From assembly GCA_026770575.1 (NCBI GenBank), contig MU657175.1, positions 79,200 through 100,938 on the forward strand: 21,739 nt of DNA, given 5' to 3'. The stretch is from Pelagophyceae sp. CCMP2097 (taxonomy: Eukaryota > Sar > Pelagophyceae). Numbering within the stretch: position 1 is the stretch's first letter; each line of letters opens with the position of its first letter. Positions 1-7,285 of the stretch are shown here, piece after piece. The notes under the pieces are model-generated. The model saw only the letters and a program-made list of their open reading frames with translations, ran no database searches and had not been told where the DNA came from. The translations under genes and the position numbers were made by a program.

Positions 1-38
1 GTTTGCAACACTCACATTCTTCGCGCACCGCGACACGG

Positions 39-198
39 GGCCGCCGACACGTTGGTCGGTGGTCGCCGCTGGGTCTTTCGAGTTGTCCGGCGGGTGTGAG
101 GCCGCCGACACGCCGGTCGGCGACCGCCGCTGGGTCCAACAGTTTGGACCCAACGGGCATGGGCCACCGACGCGACGGGCGGGGGTCGCCGCTGGGTC
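39..198 (+). repeat. Three-copy minisatellite, about 60-bp period
   Basis: Three diverged copies begin near 39, 101 and 161. Each runs from a GGCCGCCGAC-like start through GGTCGG to a conserved CGCCGCTGGGTC end. The spacing is about 60-62 bp. Short ORFs across it are arginine/proline-rich and I do not regard them as genes. Confidence 0.7.
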
Positions 199-287
199 TA
201 TCATGATGGAACCAAGGAACGAACGCCGGCTCGACGGTCTGCGGTCACTGCTTGGTCCCCACGCTGCGTCTCAAACGCAAAAGCGAA

Positions 288-512
288 AGTTTGGGATCCC
301 GGGAGCTGGTTCGACGGGAAGGAGGTGCGCGCGCGGTCTGAGCTTTGGGGCCCTCTCTGGAGTGGCCGCAAAACATTGGCGATTGGGCCGCGCTTTTGGC
401 GGCGGTGACGTTTTGGGTGCTGCACGAGGCGGTCATCGACAGTCAGCGGTGCCCAGAGATGCGCTCAAGTGCGGCTTTTGACGCACGCGCCCTTGCATGA
501 CCCTTCCCGAGC
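288..512 (-). repeat. Inverted duplication, arm 1 (225 bp)
   Basis: The reverse complement matches 3151-3376 over its whole length, with substitutions and small indels. Shared landmarks include CTCGGGAAGGGYCATGCAAG at one end, CAATGTTTTGCGGC / CGATGTTTTGCGGC in the middle, and AAAGCTCAGACCGCGCGCGC near the other end. No convincing protein is encoded by either arm. It may be an old segmental duplication or an unrecognised dispersed repeat. Confidence 0.75.
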
Positions 513-1057
513 GACGCCGCGAAAGGTCTGGGTCACGGAAGGCCGTCGCCGAGGAGACGCATACTGCCAGAATTGATCGACGTTTACACTCGACTGCGGG
601 TCCTCTCGACGGGCATTTGATGATCCGCGTCTCCTCGAATGTAACTCTGTGGCACGTCCGTCCGTCGGCGGCCCGAAACCTCCAATTTCCAAGCCTCCGA
701 GTCGCTAAGGCCAATTTTCGAGCTCGTTTGTCGCCGTGCCGTCGACGTCGTAGGTTGGTACCCCGTTCCCACGCCGGGGGGGGGTCATGCAAGCTTAAGG
801 GTTTCGACCGCTTGCGGCTTGCGGTTGGCTTTTCTCGGCTTGCGGTTGGCTCTTCCGGCTTTTCAAAAAAGGCCAAGAATTTTCCTAAACCTTCTTTAGC
901 GATAATCCGGAGCAGTTCTACAAAGTCGTGGACTTGACCTCGAGAGGGGACGGGCGGCTCGCGAGGGGCCGGGCACTACTGCCGCTTTCGAGCGCTGTGA
1001 GGCGTCGGGCCGGCGCGCCCGTGCTTCGGGAAGTTGCGGTCGGAGCATCCTCGGAGG
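513..1057. other. Intergenic stretch with no supported gene
   Basis: ORFs here are arginine-rich, overlap on both strands and have no recognisable domain. The one local structure is a 15-bp direct repeat (GGCTTGCGGTTGGCT) at 816-830 and 837-851, a 21-bp period. The final part is upstream of the gene starting at 1058 and must hold its promoter, but I see no defined element. Confidence 0.5.
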
Positions 1058-2150
1058 ATGGCTGTCGAGAAGCGCGTTCTCGGCGCGCCGCTGCGGGTGG
1101 CTTTGGAGTTGCGCCTTCTAAGTTTCGCGCTCGCCGCCGCGCTCGCCACGAGCGTCGCGCTGACTGCGAACTTCAAAGTCACAAACGGCTGTGCGCCCCC
1201 CGGGGGCTGCGGCCTCTGGCCGACGTGGCCAAAAACGTGATCATCGTAGGTGCGGCGCAGGAACAAGCGAAGCAAAACGGCCGCGCGCAGATCTCAAACC
1301 TCATGTGTTGCCCCACGGCCTATTACATCAGCCTCTGCGGCTTTGGTGCCACGGCGCTCCTCACCGTCGCCGCCGCCGCCTCGAGGAGAACGCTCCGGGT
1401 GCGTCCTCTGGCATCACGAAGCGTGCGGCACTTATCGGAAAATGGCCCGCGAATACACGCCCCGCTTAGGCGGCGTCGGCGGCCCTCGGGAGCTGCTGCT
1501 GCTGCGAGCGGTGCCGCGCAGGTTTGACGGCGGGCGTGAGTGGCGATTTGTTCCCGAGATGGACTCTCCGGCCCCTCCGGCGACTCCAACGTGCACGCTG
1601 GCAATAGGTCGTGACGGGCTTGGCGGGTATCGGCCTCGGGCTTCTTGCAGTTTTCGACATGTGCGACCATTCGCGTTTACACGGCGCGGGCGCGTTCCTC
1701 TTTTTCGCGGGAGGCTACGCCTTAATTGGCATCGTCGCGTTTTCCTGGCAGTCGAAGCCGATCTCGAAGCATGCGGGCGAAGACGGCCCTTCAAAGCCGA
1801 CGCGGTGCGCCTTTGCCCTTTCGACGGCGAGGTTGTGGGTGCCCGAAGGCGCTTCGCCGCAGCTTTTGATGGCGCTGTCGGTGAAGCCGACGGCATTGTT
1901 CTTGGCGGCGCTGGCTGTCGCGATGGCTTTATCGTCTAGAATCGTCGCAAAACTCGCGTTGCTCGCCGAGTGGGCGGCCATTTTAGGCATCGCCTTTGCC
2001 GTGCTGGCGTTGCAGCTCGACGTCCTTTTAGGAGACCAAATTTTAAGAGGCGAGGCTGTCGAGTGCGCCTCGGTCTTCGACGCCTCGCTCTTCGACGACT
2101 CGGCGCCCATCAAAATCGAACTGCCGCCCGACGCTGCGGGCCAACCATGA
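1058..2150 (+). CDS. Frag1/DRAM/Sfk1-family six-transmembrane protein, four exons
   Basis: Proposed exons are 1058-1190, 1250-1398, 1470-1535 and 1608-2150, giving 296 aa. All three junctions keep frame (phases 1, 0, 0). The ATG has A at -3 and G at +4. Hydrophobic segments lie near residues 18-38, 68-88, 116-132, 141-161, 207-224 and 231-251, the six expected of the family. Family-like landmarks are GLGLLAVFDMCDHSRLHGAG (126-145), with the histidine that opens the fourth membrane segment, and the EW pair at 237-238 in LALLAEWAAILG. An acidic cytosolic-type tail follows (264-284). Known members are integral membrane proteins of the Golgi, lysosome or plasma membrane with roles in lipid, GPI-anchor or autophagy processes; which applies here cannot be told. 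Exons 1-3 rest on splice-site reading and frame only; exon 4 is the surest. TGA stop. Confidence 0.78.
1191..1249 (+). other. Intron 1 of the Frag1/DRAM-like gene (59 nt)
   Basis: The donor is GTGCGC and the acceptor ATCGTAG. It splits a cysteine codon (T|GT, phase 1). Without removal the first membrane-segment frame runs into TGA at 1238-1240. A C/G-rich interior replaces a clear polypyrimidine tract, so the donor is less certain than the acceptor. Confidence 0.6.
1399..1469 (+). other. Intron 2 of the Frag1/DRAM-like gene (71 nt)
   Basis: The donor is GTGCGT and the acceptor CCCGCTTAG, phase 0. Its removal joins the second membrane segment to the cysteine-rich exon 3, a short insert with four consecutive cysteines. 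Confidence 0.65.
1536..1607 (+). other. Intron 3 of the Frag1/DRAM-like gene (72 nt)
   Basis: The donor is GTGAGT, the eukaryotic consensus, and the acceptor is GCAATAG, phase 0. Removal joins the end of exon 3 (LTAG) directly to VVTGLAGIGLGL, restoring a continuous third membrane segment. Confidence 0.75.
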
Positions 2151-2399
2151 CGTCCCAAACAGAGGGGGCGCGGCACGCAAACCACGGGGCTCGCAAGGAA
2201 TATAATGATAACTCTTTTTGGGGACCTCGGAGTCGCGCCTTCAGAGGAAACCTGGCAGGCCCTACCGCGTATACCGCCGCTCGCCCTCTCCGTCGCGCAA
2301 AGATGGGCCTCTCAGGCGCAAAGATGGCGAGGTCACTTGCTGTGAGAAAGCCTTCCAAGCTTGCCGCAGTCGTAGTGCGAGGCGAGGCACAGACGTGAT

Positions 2400-2519
2400 G
2401 CATGTGCGTGAGCGCGAGATGAGGTGTTCCGGTGCGATATCGTCTATGAATCTGCCGGGCGTGGCGTCCGAGGCGTAGACGTGTACCACGTCTTCTGAAA
2501 CGCGCAAACGCAAATTCAA
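2400..2519 (-). pseudogene. Coding-like continuation of the 2516-2665 fragment
   Basis: A frame containing RVSEDVVHVYASDATPGRF and then IDDIAPEHLIS reads like real protein. It directly follows the preceding ORF on the minus strand but in a different frame. Either a short intron or an indel separates them. Function not recognised. Confidence 0.28.
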
Positions 2520-2665
2520 GTGTTGCGCGCCCAGGAGCCCCCGTCCGCGTGCGAGCCCGAGGCGTCGACCAGTTCGAATTTCGCTCGTCGCGATTGTCCT
2601 TCTGAGTGCTTCAGGTTTTGTGCGCCGCCCGAGTCTAGTACCGTTATTTTGCCCCTGGCGTCCAT
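2516..2665 (-). CDS. Coding-like 49-codon ORF, possible OB-fold exon
   Basis: The ORF starts at ATG 2665 and ends at TGA 2516. The peptide has balanced composition, unlike the arginine-rich noise around it: it begins MDARGKITVLDSGGAQNLKH and continues SRRAKFELVDASG. A beta-strand pattern followed by RR-x-FELxDxSG is reminiscent of the OB-fold core of RPA-type single-strand-binding domains, but the match is short and from memory of the family pattern. It probably is one exon of a longer gene: the TGA lies just before a plausible acceptor (GCGTTTCAG, minus strand, ending near 2496), and coding-like sequence follows in another frame. It could equally be a decayed fragment. Confidence 0.35.
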   Translation of the reverse strand: MDARGKITVLDSGGAQNLKHSEGQSRRAKFELVDASGSHADGGSWARNT

Positions 2666-2727
2666 AATGGCCAAGGTCCCGGAGAATCAACAAAATAGAG
2701 AGGACGTCGTATAGAAACTACGCCCGA

Positions 2728-2735
2728 TTTGGTAC
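2728..2735. repeat. Left target-site duplication TTTGGTAC
   Basis: The 8-bp sequence TTTGGTAC directly abuts the left terminal inverted repeat and is repeated exactly at 3113-3120 outside the right one. An 8-bp duplication is typical of hAT transposases. Confidence 0.85.
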
Positions 2736-3112
2736 CTGAGTCGTCGCGTAGGGCCCTACGTAGGGCCCTACGACCCTACGTAGGGTAGGCTGGACCCTAC
2801 GCGGCCCGTAGGGTCCCATACGGAAGGCTTTGTGGGATTTTGGCGACACCAAGGCTCGGCGGGGCCATCCAACGAAGACGAAGACGACGGGCCCCCGAGC
2901 CCGAGGCCGTCGACGCCGAGCTCCCCGGACGACGCCTAAGTGGTGCTAACAAGGACCCCGACGTGGATCCTGGCTCAAGGTTGAGCGGCCCGGGAACGCC
3001 GGCTGGAACCCCGTCGTCTCACGGTACCCTACGTGGGACCCTACGTAGGGCCCTACGACCCTACTTAGGGTAGGCTGGACCCTACGACCCTAACACCTAC
3101 GCGACGACTCAG
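2736..3112. mobile_element. 377-bp hAT-like MITE with 17-bp TIRs
   Basis: Both ends carry the perfect 17-bp inverted repeat CTGAGTCGTCGCGTAGG (2736-2752, and its complement at 3096-3112), flanked by the 8-bp duplication TTTGGTAC. Inside each end are many CCCTACGTAGGG-type palindromes, arranged as a 46-bp direct repeat with one mismatch (2755-2800 and 3040-3085). Such subterminal clusters usually act as transposase-binding sites in hAT elements. The interior (about 2810-3020) is G/C-rich and encodes no transposase, so the element is non-autonomous. TIR and target duplication are intact, so insertion may be fairly recent. The family assignment rests on the 8-bp duplication; the terminal bases are not the common CAG start. 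Confidence 0.85.
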
Positions 3113-3120
3113 TTTGGTAC
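3113..3120. repeat. Right target-site duplication TTTGGTAC
   Basis: Exact copy of the 8 bp at 2728-2735, immediately outside the right TIR. Confidence 0.85.
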
Positions 3121-3150
3121 GCTTCAGGTGCGCCACAGACTTGCGGGATG

Positions 3151-3376
3151 CCTCGGGAAGGGCCATGCAAGGGCGTATGCGTCAAAAGCCGCACTTTAGC
3201 GCACCTCTGGGCGCCGCTTGCCCTGGGTGACCGCCTCGAAACCGCCGCTACAAAGGCACGCGCGGCCGAATCACCGATGTTTTGCGGCTGCTCGCACTCT
3301 CCCAGAGAGGCCCCCAAAGCTCAGACCGCGCGCGCACATCCTTCCCCTCGAACCAGCTCCGGGATGCCAAACTCTC
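3151..3376 (+). repeat. Inverted duplication, arm 2 (225 bp)
   Basis: This is the plus-strand partner of the reverse complement of 288-512. It ends a few bases before the dispersed element at 3391. The two arms are about 2.6 kb apart, in opposite orientation, and enclose the Frag1/DRAM-like gene, the OB-like fragment and the MITE. Confidence 0.75.
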
Positions 3377-3381
3377 AGGCT

Positions 3382-3390
3382 GAAACAGAC
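3382..3390. repeat. Candidate 9-bp target duplication GAAACAGAC, left
   Basis: GAAACAGAC abuts the left end of the dispersed element at 3391. The same 9 bp recur at 4562-4570, one base beyond the end of the second, same-orientation copy at 4560. This is what a single insertion of the whole 3391-4560 block would leave. Confidence 0.5.
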
Positions 3391-3606
3391 AGGAGCAGGG
3401 ATGGTGTTACGGTATTCGGGTCGGGTTTTCAATCTGTGCCGCACCCTCGGGTCGCGGGTTTGACAAACGACCAAGCCCGTCTTCTCGGGTCGGGTTCGGG
3501 TTTGTGCCACGGCCAAACCCGCGGGTCGACGGGTCGGCAAAAACGCGCAAACCCGGCAAACCCGACCCGCGGGTTGAAGGGCAAACCCGAACCCGTCGCT
3601 GCTCCT
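3391..3606 (+). mobile_element. Dispersed 'AGGAGCAG' element, copy a (full length, 216 bp)
   Basis: It is bounded by AGGAGCAG and CTGCTCCT, an 8-bp terminal inverted repeat. The body is full of GGGT/ACCC runs (CGGGTCGGGTTCGGGTTTG and the complement), so either strand could form G-quadruplex-like structure. It encodes no protein of its own. Seven related copies lie in this window, in both orientations. It is best described as a MITE-like or foldback element of unknown superfamily; a SINE is less likely because I see no tRNA-like box or A-tail. Confidence 0.7.
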
Positions 3607-3990
3607 ATCTCCGGTCCCTCGAGACGGCCCCTGGAGACGACCCCTCGAGACAGCCCTTGGAGACGGGCACTCGAAACGGCGCCTTGGGACGGCGCTTCGA
3701 GAAGGCCTCTCGAGACGGCCCCTTTCGACGGACATTCGAAACGGCGCCTTGAGATGGCCCCTGGAGACGGTGCCTCGAAACGGCCACTCGAAATGTCGCC
3801 TTGAGACGGCCCCACGAGACGGCACCTCGAAATGGCGCCTCGAGAGAAGGCTCTCTCAACGGCCCCTCGGGACAACCCCTCGAGACGACCCCTCGAGACG
3901 ACCCCTCATCGCCCTCGAGGCGTCCCTTTCGATGGCCATTCGAAACGGCGCCTTGAGACGGCCCCTCGAGAGACTCGGACGGTCTCTCGG
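3607..3990 (-). repeat. 13-bp minisatellite, block 1
   Basis: Read on the minus strand, this is a run of 13-bp units near GCCGTCTCGAGGG, with variants such as CGTCTCAAGGCGC and CGTTTCGAG. Unit length is not a multiple of three, so translated products repeat every 39 nt, which creates spurious long ORFs. It directly follows element copy a and passes into the 12-bp array. Confidence 0.85.
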
Positions 3991-4225
3991 ATGGTCGCTT
4001 GGGCGGTTCCTTGGAGAGTTCCTTTTGAGAGTTCTTTTGAGGGTCCCTCGACGGGCCCTCTGTGACCGTCGCTTTGATTGGCAGCTCCTCGACGGTCCCT
4101 TGGACGGTCACTCGGCTGCCGGCCCCTCGACTGCGGCCCCTCTGCGACGTCCCCTGGACGGGCCCTCGGACGGTCGCTTGGACGGTCCCTCGGACAGTCG
4201 CCGGACGGGCCCCCGGAGTCGCCGC
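3975..4225 (-). repeat. 12-bp minisatellite, block 1
   Basis: On the minus strand the units resemble ACCGTCCGAGGG with period 12. This unit is the 13-bp unit with one base removed, so the two arrays probably share an origin. Long Arg/Pro/Ser-rich ORFs in it are by-products of the 12-nt period. Confidence 0.75.
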
Positions 4226-4371
4226 GGCGACCCAGTCTCTTGCAAGGAACCCTGCGTGGGGGCTTGAGGGGCCTTGAAAAATACCTCGCAAGCGACCGTA
4301 CAGAGGCCTTGCAAGTGGCCGCGAAAGAGGCCTCACAGGGGATTGTACTGTCGAACACCCGGTGGTGGCGC

Positions 4372-4560
4372 AGGAGCAGGGACGGTGTTTTCGGGTTTTC
4401 AATTTGGGCCGAACCCTCGGTCGCGGAAACCCGTCTTCTCGGGTCGGGTTCGGGTTTGTGCCACGGCCAGACCCACTCAAAGACGGGTCAGCCAAAACGC
4501 GCAAACCCGGCAAACCCGACCCACGGGTTGAAGGGCACAACCGAACCCGTCGCTGCTCCT
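4372..4560 (+). mobile_element. Dispersed 'AGGAGCAG' element, copy b (189 bp)
   Basis: Same orientation and same terminal AGGAGCAG/CTGCTCCT as copy a, with small internal deletions. With copy a it brackets the minisatellite block like the two ends of a composite insertion. Confidence 0.7.
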
Positions 4561-4561
4561 G

Positions 4562-4570
4562 GAAACAGAC
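4562..4570. repeat. Candidate 9-bp target duplication GAAACAGAC, right
   Basis: Exact match to 3382-3390; see that entry. Confidence 0.5.
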
Positions 4571-4574
4571 GTGC

Positions 4575-4705
4575 GTCTTGAGGTCTTCCAACCGTACAAA
4601 GGCCTCCCCTCGTGCTGCAGCCTCGGGCGTCCGGTCGGATGTGTGCGTGGTGGTCGGGGTGAGCGTTGCTTACGATTATGTGTGCGGGCGCAGTTTACTT
4701 GCGGC
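4575..4705 (+). repeat. Direct duplication, copy 1 (about 130 bp)
   Basis: It matches 5572-5700 in the same orientation. Shared stretches include CTCCCCTCGTGC, GGGCGTCCGGTCG and TTGCTTACGATTATGTG. The second copy covers the last codons and the 3' flank of the repeat-protein gene ending at 5688, so this copy looks like a relic of such a gene end. Confidence 0.7.
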
Positions 4706-4714
4706 CCGGGGGGG

Positions 4715-5205
4715 TGCGTCTCGAGGCGCTGTTTCGAGTGGCAGTCAAAAGGGCCGTCTCGAGAGGCCGTCTCGAGGGACCGTCGAGAAATCGCCCTCAA
4801 AGCGACCGTCACAGAGGGCCCGTCAAGGGACCCTCAAAGGAACTGTCTGAAGGAATTGTCCAAGTGACCGCCCAAACGATCGTCAGAGGGACCGTCCGAG
4901 CCTCTCCAGGGGCCGCCTCAAGGCGCCGTTCGAATAGCCGTCTCCAGGGGTCATTTCGAGGCACCGTCCCGAGGGGCCGTCTTAAGGAGCCGTTTCGAGT
5001 GGCCATCGAAAGAGGCCGCATCGAGGGGTCGTCTCGAGGGGCCGTCTGAAGGTACCGTCTCGAATGGCCATCTCCAGGGGCCGCCTCCAGGGGGCCGTCT
5101 CAAGGCGCCATTTCGAATGGCCGTCGAAAAAGGGCCGTCGCGAGGTGTCGTCACCAGGGGCCGTCCCGAGGGGTCGTCTCCAGGGGCCGTCTCGAGAAGC
5201 CAGAG
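4715..5205 (+). repeat. Mixed 13-bp / 12-bp minisatellite, block 2
   Basis: 13-bp units (GTCTCGAGGGGCC-like) occupy about 4715-4775 and 4905-5205; 12-bp ACCGTCCGAGGG-like units lie at about 4775-4910. The block leads into element copy c at 5208. The order is the mirror image of block 1 (element, 13-bp, 12-bp). Confidence 0.8.
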
Positions 5206-5207
5206 TC

Positions 5208-5425
5208 TGGAACTAGGGGCAGCGACGGGTTCGGGCTTGCCCTTCAACCCGCGGGTCGGGTTTGCCGGGTTTGCGCGTTTTGGCCGACCCGTCGACCCGC
5301 GGGTCTGGCTTTTGGCCCGAACCCGAACCCGACCCGAGAAGACGGGTTTGGTCGTTTGATAAACCCGCCAACCGAGGGTGCGCCACAAATAGAAAACCCG
5401 ACCCGACCCGAATACACCTTCCAGT
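5208..5425 (-). mobile_element. Dispersed 'AGGAGCAG' element, copy c (inverted)
   Basis: A near full-length inverted copy; the terminal AGGAGCAG-type ends are degraded. It shares the flank GCCAGAGTCTGG with copy e, so the element and its neighbouring array were copied together. Confidence 0.65.
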
Positions 5426-5571
5426 AGTTCTGGCTGTACGACGCCGCCCCCGGACCCGACGTAAAGCGCGCTCGGAGCGGCCCGGCGACTGCGGCGGCGC
5501 TCGTCGGCCGGATAGCGCGCGTGCGCGTCGCCGGAGGGCGCTTAGGTGGCCCAAAAAGAGCCCGAAGCGTC

Positions 5572-5700
5572 ATGGCGTCTTCCAAAGCTGCGAAAGGGCT
5601 CCCCTCGTGCCGCAGACTCGGGGCGTCCGGTCGAGAGCGCCGGACGTTTGCGTGGTGGTGGGGTTGCTTACGATTATGTGCGTGGGTTTACTTGCGACTT
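5572..5700 (+). repeat. Direct duplication, copy 2 (about 130 bp)
   Basis: Partner of 4575-4705. On the minus strand it contains the final codons (SRK, TAA) and about 115 bp of 3' flank of the repeat-protein gene. Confidence 0.7.
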
Positions 5701-6931
5701 GGCCGCAGTGGCCCAGAAGGCCCGTTTAAGAACACCTTCACTTTCCGATCAGCCCTCGACGGCTCTTCACTCCGCGCCTTCGTCACCGCCACAATCCTCG
5801 TCATCGGCGCCGCCTTGCCCGCGCGCGCCGCCGCCGCGAACAGCAGTGGGGCCTTGACGTTTGCGTTTTGATACGCCCATAAAGTCCTCACAAGGTTCGT
5901 CGCACTAAAAGACACAATTTTCCTCGTCGCCTCCGCCGCCACCTTTTCAAACATCACCGAAGCTTCAATTCCCGCCTTTGAAAAGGCCCAGACCGTGTTT
6001 GTCAGAGCTAGAGTGTTAAACGTCTCTAGCTTCTTCACCACCTCACAAGCAACCCCTTCAAACAGCGCCGCAGCTTCCACGGCGGCCTCTGCAAAGGCCC
6101 AGGCGGTGTTGGAGAGGGCGTATGCGTCAAACGTTTGGATCTTTGAGAGGGCTTCTTTTGCGACGGCTTGGAAGAGCGGTTTATGGTCGACGGCCTCGGA
6201 ATCCATCTTTGCAAAGGCCCAAACTATGTTCGCCAATCCTTTAGCGTCAAAGCCCGCCATCTTCCGCGGCGCTTCCACCGCGACGGCATCAAAGACCGCC
6301 GGGGCGTCATGACCAGTTTTAGCAAAAGCCCAAACGACGTTTGACAGTTCTTGAGCGTCAAAGTGCGGAATTCTCTTCGGGGCCTCCACCGCCACAGCCT
6401 CAAAGAGCTTGCTGCGGTGCTTCGACTCGACGGTCGCAAAGGCAAAGAGCAAGTCTCGCAACTGCGAGTTTTTCAAATTGCCAATCTTCTTCGAAACTTC
6501 AAAAGCGACGGTATCGAAGAGCTCCGGCGCTTCGTATCCGGCTTTGCTAAACGCCCACGCTAGCGTGGCGAGGTGGTGCGCCTGGAAGGAATGTACGTTT
6601 GTCGGGAATTCGTTGGCGACTGCATTGAAGAGTTTTGGCTCGTTGGCCTCAACGGTCGCAAAGGACCATGCGATTTTCGAAAGCTTGTCCGCGTCGAAGA
6701 ACAAAATTTGCTGAGAGGCTTCCCAAGCCACCTAAGAGGAAATGACAGGGCGGGCAGACCGGGGGGGCTGTCATCCAATCACCTTGTGGAACCCATGGTG
6801 GATTATAAGCAAGCAATCACCTTGTGGAACAGCTCCGGCGCTTTGATCCCGCCGAGGTGGGCGACGGCCCATGCGGAATCGACTAGGTGGTGCGGACGCC
6901 ACTGCGGGTTCACGCTCTCTGCTGCAGTGGC
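5688..6931 (-). CDS. OPR/HPR-like helical-repeat protein, exons 2 and 3
   Basis: Exon 2 is 6931-6821 (37 codons) and exon 3 is 6731-5688 (347 codons); both begin in phase 0. About nine tandem repeats of roughly 37 residues follow the pattern F-x-A-x-x-L-x-N-x-(A/V)-W-A-F-A-K-x-G, then APxLFEAVAxEA (for example FDAQELSNVVWAFAKTG). Exon 2 contains the cap motif AAES....QWRP, also present in the larger paralogue (AAESISKDPRQWRP). Repeats of this class (octotricopeptide, heptatricopeptide) form alpha-solenoids that bind organellar RNA and act in processing, stability or translation. There is no RAP or catalytic domain; the tail is basic. The 5' end is elsewhere, with a candidate first exon at 10462-10752. 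An ORF starting at 6731 has no ATG, which supports the upstream exon. Organelle, RNA target and exact subfamily are unknown. Confidence 0.8.
6732..6820 (-). other. Intron 2 of the repeat-protein gene (89 nt) with duplicated donor
   Basis: On the minus strand the donor is AAG|GTGATT and the acceptor CATTTCCTCTTAG|GTGGCT, behind a good pyrimidine tract. Splicing restores ELFHKVAWEAS, matching the repeat pattern. A 17-bp direct repeat, CAATCACCTTGTGGAAC on the plus strand (6776-6792 and 6814-6830), duplicates the exon end plus donor inside the intron. The 22 nt at 6797-6818 match 20 of 22 bases of 12970-12991, the end of a dispersed repeat. Confidence 0.78.
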
Positions 6932-6971
6932 CTAAGCGGGATTTGGTGGGGATTTTTATGGGTTATTCGAT

Positions 6972-7111
6972 AGGTCGCTTGCTTAAAATCGGGTGGGGAA
7001 GGCCCAAAAGGGTATGACCGTCAAACCCGAGTCAAATTTAGGCTTTCAGGCCCGGAGGCCCGGTGCCAGGCCTCGGAGAGCGCGTCAGCCCATGAAGCGC
7101 AGCGTCTCCTC
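6972..7111 (-). repeat. About 145-bp dispersed repeat, copy A
   Basis: It aligns with 12847-12991 at about 80% by eye. The order of landmarks on the minus strand is GAGGAGACGC, GCTCTCCGAGGC, TGGCACCGGGCCT, TCGGGTTTGACGGTCAT, CCCTTTTGGGCC, CCCCACCCG and TTAAGCAAGC. A shorter third copy is at 16649-16675. Confidence 0.75.
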
Positions 7112-7285
7112 ACGGAGGTTTGGTCCACCAATCTTTTTGGCACTTCGGTCGCGGTTCGGTGGGGTAGCCAGTTGGGGGGGCGAGGGCGTCAGCGGCTTTT
7201 CGAGCTCATTCGGGACGGGGATGTACCGCGTCGCGGCCCAAGCATGGCCTGTGTCCTTTTTTTCTGTTTGTGCCTTTTTGGGGTT

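Noticed and set aside
433..876. 147-aa minus-strand ORF
   Set aside because: Arginine/serine-rich, overlaps the inverted-duplication arm, and the corresponding frame is not preserved in the other arm.
928..1939. Overlapping ORFs 928-1527 and 1250-1939 as separate proteins
   Set aside because: Parts of the first are exon 2 of the Frag1/DRAM-like gene; the rest is intron or off-frame. The second is an out-of-frame shadow.
3605..4591. 328-aa minus-strand ORF and similar Arg/Pro/Ser-rich repeat ORFs at 7587-7928, 8522-9244 and 8527-9207
   Set aside because: They are translations of 12-bp and 13-bp minisatellites; overlapping frames on both strands are equally open, so openness carries no information.
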